Below are positions 60,821 through 64,000 of a stretch of 64,000 nucleotides of DNA, one piece after another. The DNA comes from Cupriavidus sp. BIS7. GTDB taxonomy: Bacteria; Pseudomonadota; Gammaproteobacteria; Burkholderiales; Burkholderiaceae. The stretch spans positions 1-64,000 of the forward strand of contig NZ_ALOU01000031.1 in NCBI RefSeq assembly GCF_000292345.1, in the 5' to 3' direction. Position 1 is the first letter of the stretch, and each line of letters opens with the position of its first letter. Under the pieces are notes generated by a model that made no database searches, was not told where the DNA came from, and worked only from the letters and a program-made list of their open reading frames with translations. The position numbers were made by a program, and so were the translations under genes.

Positions 60821-62074
60821 TCAGCCGAACTTGCGAATGGCGTCCAGCGCCAGCCCTGAGCCGATGCCGCCAAACAGGTCACCCTCCACGCGGCGCGCGC
60901 CGGGCAGCAGTTGAGCCAGTTGTTCGCGCAACAGCGGTACGCTGCTGGAGCCGCCGGTGAACAGGATCGTATCGACGGCGTCGGCGGTGACGCCGGCTGT
61001 CTTCAGCATGCCTTGCACTGTCGTGGCCGTCTTGCCGACGAGCTTGGCGATCGACTCGTCGAATTCCTCGCGAGTGATGGCGAGCGTGGTGTCCGGCGCG
61101 ACGCGGCCCATGTCGACCACGGTCTGCGCGTCCGTCGACAGTGCGATCTTGGCGGCTTCCACCTGAATGGCCAGCCAATGTCCGGCGCGTTCGCGGATCA
61201 GCCGGATCAGCCGGTCCAGCTTCGTGGTATCCGCAACGTCGCGGTAGTTGTCCATGACGATGGACCACGCCTTGCGCGTGTAGACCAGGTTGATGGTGTG
61301 CCAGCTTGCAAGATCGAAATACTGGCCGGACGGCATGGCCTTGCCGTTGCGCAGTTCGCTGCCCAGGCCCAGCATTGGCATCACGCTGGCCAGGCTCAGC
61401 GCGCGGTCAAAATCGGTGCCGCCGATGTGCACGCCGCCGTTGGCGAGGATGTCGTCCAGCCGGTCGGTACGGCGCGCGCGCTCGGGCGACAGGCGCACCA
61501 GCGAGAAGTCGGAGGTACCGCCGCCGATATCGGCGACCAGCACGAGTTCCTCGCCGGAAATGCCAGCCTCGTAATCAAACGCCGCGGCGATGGGCTCGTA
61601 CTGGAACGCGATGTCACGGAAGCCGGCATCACGTGCAATCTCGGCAAGCGTATCTTCCGCGAGCTGGTCGGCGGCGGCATCCTCGTCGATGAAATGGACT
61701 GGACGGCCGAGGACCGCCGCGCTGAATTCCCGACCGGCGGCACGCTCGGCGCGGCCCTTGAGTTCGCCGATGAAGTGGGCCAGCAGCTTGCGGAACGGCA
61801 TGGCCTGACCCATCACCTCGGTGCTGTCGTCCATCATCGAGGTGCCCAGCAGGCTCTTCAGCGAACGCATCATGCGACCCTCGTAGCCGGCCAGATAGTC
61901 GGCCAGCGCCGCGCGGCCGTAGCTGACCAGCGGGTCTTCGGCGTGGAAGAAGATCACCGACGGCAGGGTTGCCTTGCCGTCCTCTAGCGGTAACAGCGTC
62001 GGGGCGCCCGGGCGAACCCACCCGACGGTGGAGTTGGACGTGCCGAAGTCGACACCGCATGCGTTTGAGATCAT
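60821..62074 (-). CDS. YegD-type Hsp70-family protein
   Basis: A 417-residue protein with the actin-like ATPase motifs CGVDFGTSNSTVGWVRPG, VADIGGGTSDFSLVRL and ILFTGGSSSVPLLREQL. It lacks the substrate-binding and lid domains of DnaK, as in YegD. It is therefore a stand-alone ATPase module of unknown chaperone role. It diverges from a CzcE-like gene. Confidence 0.92.
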   Translation of the reverse strand: MISNACGVDFGTSNSTVGWVRPGAPTLLPLEDGKATLPSVIFFHAEDPLVSYGRAALADYLAGYEGRMMRSLKSLLGTSMMDDSTEVMGQAMPFRKLLAHFIGELKGRAERAAGREFSAAVLGRPVHFIDEDAAADQLAEDTLAEIARDAGFRDIAFQYEPIAAAFDYEAGISGEELVLVADIGGGTSDFSLVRLSPERARRTDRLDDILANGGVHIGGTDFDRALSLASVMPMLGLGSELRNGKAMPSGQYFDLASWHTINLVYTRKAWSIVMDNYRDVADTTKLDRLIRLIRERAGHWLAIQVEAAKIALSTDAQTVVDMGRVAPDTTLAITREEFDESIAKLVGKTATTVQGMLKTAGVTADAVDTILFTGGSSSVPLLREQLAQLLPGARRVEGDLFGGIGSGLALDAIRKFG

Positions 62075-62464
62075 GAAATTCCGGATTGAGGTACAGCAGA
62101 ACTTAAGGCAGTGCCCGGCCGGGCCCGCCGCGCGGGGTCGCTATTGTATTGGTTTTCTCGGAGGGCGGGGTTGGGTGCCGCCAGCGCCCCCGGATGGCAT
62201 GGCGGATGAGGCTGATTCGACGCGATTCGGAAAAAATCGACTAAATACTGTGAATTCAAGTCATTTTCCGAATTGATGTGAAGGGGCTAATCTGTCACCT
62301 GGGCTGAATCCAAAACGCCTGGCGGAGACATCGCCCCTCCGCGCCACGACTGCATCGTTCCCGCTCCCAGCGCTCAACCGGCAGCCCGGCAAGAATCCGG
62401 CGAAGCCAGCCCTGCTGCGGACTGCCATCCAGGCAGGGCCACGATTTGCATCACGAATTGCACC
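62075..62464. other. Divergent intergenic region between yegD-like and czcE-like genes
   Basis: 390 bases. The notable element is a 10-bp inverted repeat (listed separately). No gene or RNA is recognised in the rest. Confidence 0.4.
62225..62273. promoter_or_regulatory. Long-spaced inverted repeat in an AT-rich patch
   Basis: ATTCGGAAAA at 62225-62234 pairs perfectly with TTTTCCGAAT at 62264-62273, with 29 bases between. It could be two half-sites of a regulator or a long hairpin in the leader of either gene. Binding is inferred only. Confidence 0.4.
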
Positions 62465-62857
62465 ATGTGCGCCATGACCTCGAAGAATCGCCCCATCTCC
62501 TCCCTGCTTGCCACTTTGCTGGTGCTCACTCCCGTGCTGGCCTGGAGCGCGACAGCCGCGTCCAGCGGCGCCGCCCCCGTGGCTTCAGCCGTCAGCCGTG
62601 ATAGCGCGCTGTTTGGAACCCGCGCCGGAGTGGACACGGTGACACGCACCATCGACGTTGCCCCCGGCATGAAGCGCGTGACCGTCGCCTCGGGCGAATC
62701 GGTGGCATTCCGCGCCGGCGGGCAGACCATTGGGTGGACGTTCCTCCAGTCCATCAACGGCAGTGCGATGAACCTCGCCGTGCTGATGCCGGGCGTGCCG
62801 CAGGCCCATGACGTCTACGTGTTCATCGAGCCCAGCCAGATTTACAGCGCGGGCTGA
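62465..62857 (+). CDS. CzcE-like periplasmic copper/heavy-metal-binding protein
   Basis: A 130-residue protein (or 127 from the second ATG). A signal peptide (cleavage near AWS/ATA, about residue 27) precedes the CzcE-type domain: DSALFGTRAGVDTVTRTIDV, KRVTVASGESVAFRAGG and a C-terminal DVYVFIEPSQIY. CzcE binds copper in the periplasm in Cupriavidus and is normally next to the czc genes; here it stands alone. No His ligands are obvious in the N-terminus. Confidence 0.8.
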   Translation: MCAMTSKNRPISSLLATLLVLTPVLAWSATAASSGAAPVASAVSRDSALFGTRAGVDTVTRTIDVAPGMKRVTVASGESVAFRAGGQTIGWTFLQSINGSAMNLAVLMPGVPQAHDVYVFIEPSQIYSAG

Positions 62858-63190
62858 TCAACGTCCCATGCGGCGGTCATAGCTTTGCGAGATGCGCTGG
62901 ACCAGGCCCGGATCGCGCGTGTCGTCGGCGTTGAACTGCACCACGACGCTCCCGTCCTGCTGCTGGCGCACATTGGCCGTGACCGCCGTACTGCCGTAGT
63001 TTCCGGAGATCAGTCCGCTGACCTGGTTCTGCACGTTGATCGACACGCCCTGATCGCGCATGGCATCGGCCGCCGCGAAGAAGGAACGATCGTAGCTGGC
63101 GGGCACCGTGCCGGGCGGATAGCCATAGTAGGTACAGCCACCCAGTATCAGGCCGAGACAGAGCGTCCAGATCGAAAGCAGGCGTGTCAT
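62858..63190 (-). CDS. Small hypothetical lipoprotein
   Basis: A 110-residue protein with a lipobox LILGGC at Cys19. The rest (YDRSFFAAADAMRDQGVSIN, VSGLISGNYGSTAVTANVRQ) suggests a compact alpha/beta domain in the periplasm. A GGAGGGGAC ribosome site precedes the ATG. Its stop codon abuts the stop of the convergent CzcE-like gene. Confidence 0.8.
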   Translation of the reverse strand: MTRLLSIWTLCLGLILGGCTYYGYPPGTVPASYDRSFFAAADAMRDQGVSINVQNQVSGLISGNYGSTAVTANVRQQQDGSVVVQFNADDTRDPGLVQRISQSYDRRMGR

Positions 63191-63302
63191 GGTGAGTCCC
63201 CTCCCGTTTCATGGCCGGTGTGAACCGGTGTGAACCTATTCTAGGTTGCACTGGCAAGAAATCGCGCTGTTTCGATCAGGATGGCTCGCCGCGTTGCGAG
63301 CT

Positions 63303-63692
63303 TTATTGCGCCGGCGCCTTCGGTGCCGCGCTGAACGTCTTGTTCGAGATCTTCCAGACGCCGTCGATCTGCAGCAGGTTCATGTAGTCCGTGAACGTCA
63401 CTTCGGGGTACTGCAGCACGACCTTCGCTGTGGCCGCATTGCCGACCACGTCGAAGCTGGCGATGAAACGCTTGCGCTGTGCTTCGTCAGCGGCGGGCTC
63501 GCCCTGGAAGCGGGCCGAGAATTCATCGACCGTCAGCGCATGCAGGGTGCCGTCGCGGAACGACATGATCCGGGCGTCGGCATGAAAGGCGCGGCGAATG
63601 AATTCGGCGCGGCCGGTACGGTGGCCTTCCAGGTAGTTCTCGATCGGCTCCAGGGCCGCCAGGTATTGAGCAGGGATTGCTTGGTTCGTCAC
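63303..63692 (-). CDS. NTF2-like (SnoaL/lumazine-binding type) protein
   Basis: A 129-residue protein from a GTG at 63692 with GGAGGAC nine bases upstream. The cone-shaped fold pattern is evident: AALEPIENYLEGHRTGRAEF, MSFRDGTLHALTVDEF, and YMNLLQIDGVWKISNKTFSA. Such proteins are enzymes or ligand binders with very varied roles. Function unknown. Confidence 0.85.
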   Translation of the reverse strand: MTNQAIPAQYLAALEPIENYLEGHRTGRAEFIRRAFHADARIMSFRDGTLHALTVDEFSARFQGEPAADEAQRKRFIASFDVVGNAATAKVVLQYPEVTFTDYMNLLQIDGVWKISNKTFSAAPKAPAQ

Positions 63693-63823
63693 GATGTGTC
63701 CTCCAGTACGTAATCGGAAACGCCTCGCCATCGGTCCGCGGGCGGTCTGCATTGTATCCGTAAATTGCATACAAAAAGACCGAGGCGATTGAAGACGGCG
63801 AGGTGCCCGCGCATGGGACACAT

Positions 63824-63863
63824 AAAAAAACACGGGCGGGAGTCCGGAGGACACCCGCCCGTG
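63824..63863 (-). terminator. Intrinsic terminator of the gene at the right edge
   Basis: A perfect 10-bp stem (CACGGGCGGG with CCCGCCCGTG) that reads into seven T on the minus strand, 24 bases past the stop at 63887. Confidence 0.8.
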
Positions 63864-63886
63864 CGTTGGCGTTCAGGGTGCAGCGA

Positions 63887-64000
63887 TTACTCGTTCACAG
63901 CCAGATCCGACTCCGGCACATCGAATGCCGGCTTCTTCGGCCCGCGGTTGCGCCATGCCGACCAGGTCACGCCAACGATCAGCAGTGCCGAGATCACCAC
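63887..64000 (-). CDS. C-terminal end of a membrane protein (5' part outside window)
   Basis: Only the last 37 residues are visible: a hydrophobic helix (VVISALLIVGVTWSAW) followed by a cytoplasmic tail RNRGPKKPAFDVPESDLAVNE. It ends before a strong terminator. This looks like the tail of a multi-helix transporter, but the family cannot be told from so little. Confidence 0.6.
   Translation of the reverse strand: MVISALLIVGVTWSAWRNRGPKKPAFDVPESDLAVNE

Overview
The window has high GC, long tight operons and gene content typical of a betaproteobacterium of the Burkholderiaceae, most likely Cupriavidus or a close Ralstonia relative. Pointers are the DUF4148 protein, the MXKDX-repeat protein, CzcE, the copSRABCD copper cluster, a heavy-metal RND pump and Burkholderiales-type minor pilins. 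I see no rRNA, tRNA, insertion sequence, prophage or CRISPR array. The genus is inferred from gene content only.

Region 1-13.2 kb: the end of a galactarate/altronate dehydratase gene; a small HTH protein; a BvgAS-like signalling locus made of a LuxR-type response regulator, a small protein that looks like a free Hpt domain, and a large hybrid kinase lacking its own Hpt; fumC; a cytosolic Csp3-like copper-storage protein; and a divergent pair of cyclic-di-GMP enzymes. Region 13.3-20.3 kb: PadR-like regulator, EamA transporter, His/Asp-tailed secreted protein, Fur paralogue, DUF4148 protein preceded by a Fur-box-like site, a Cys/Pro-rich secreted protein, and a regulator / beta-propeller / DUF899 group.

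Region 20.7-27 kb is a type IV pilus operon (pilE, fimT, pilV, pilW, pilX, pilY1). Region 27-42.9 kb is a metal and sulfur stress block: an RND efflux system in adaptor-pump-outer membrane order, a BigR-like persulfide sensor with a 16-bp AT-rich palindrome and two YeeE/YedE transporters, copRS divergent from copABCD, a cytochrome b561-like protein with a molybdopterin oxidoreductase, and a secreted MXKDX-repeat protein.

Region 42.9-64 kb is mixed: uppP, a LysR regulator facing an NAD-dependent epimerase/dehydratase-like protein, several small secreted proteins, an orphan TRAP binding protein behind eight perfect copies of an octamer, an orphan PstS-like protein, a 1133-residue cyclase/ATPase/TPR signalling protein, a probable MmgE/PrpD remnant, an AraC regulator with a TauD-type dioxygenase and a beta-keto acid cleavage enzyme, a MipA/OmpV porin-like protein, a YegD-type Hsp70 and a lone CzcE-like protein. 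The most unusual items are the split phosphorelay, the octamer tract, the dioxygenase/BKACE pathway and an isolated minus-strand terminator near 13.8 kb with no recognised gene in front of it.
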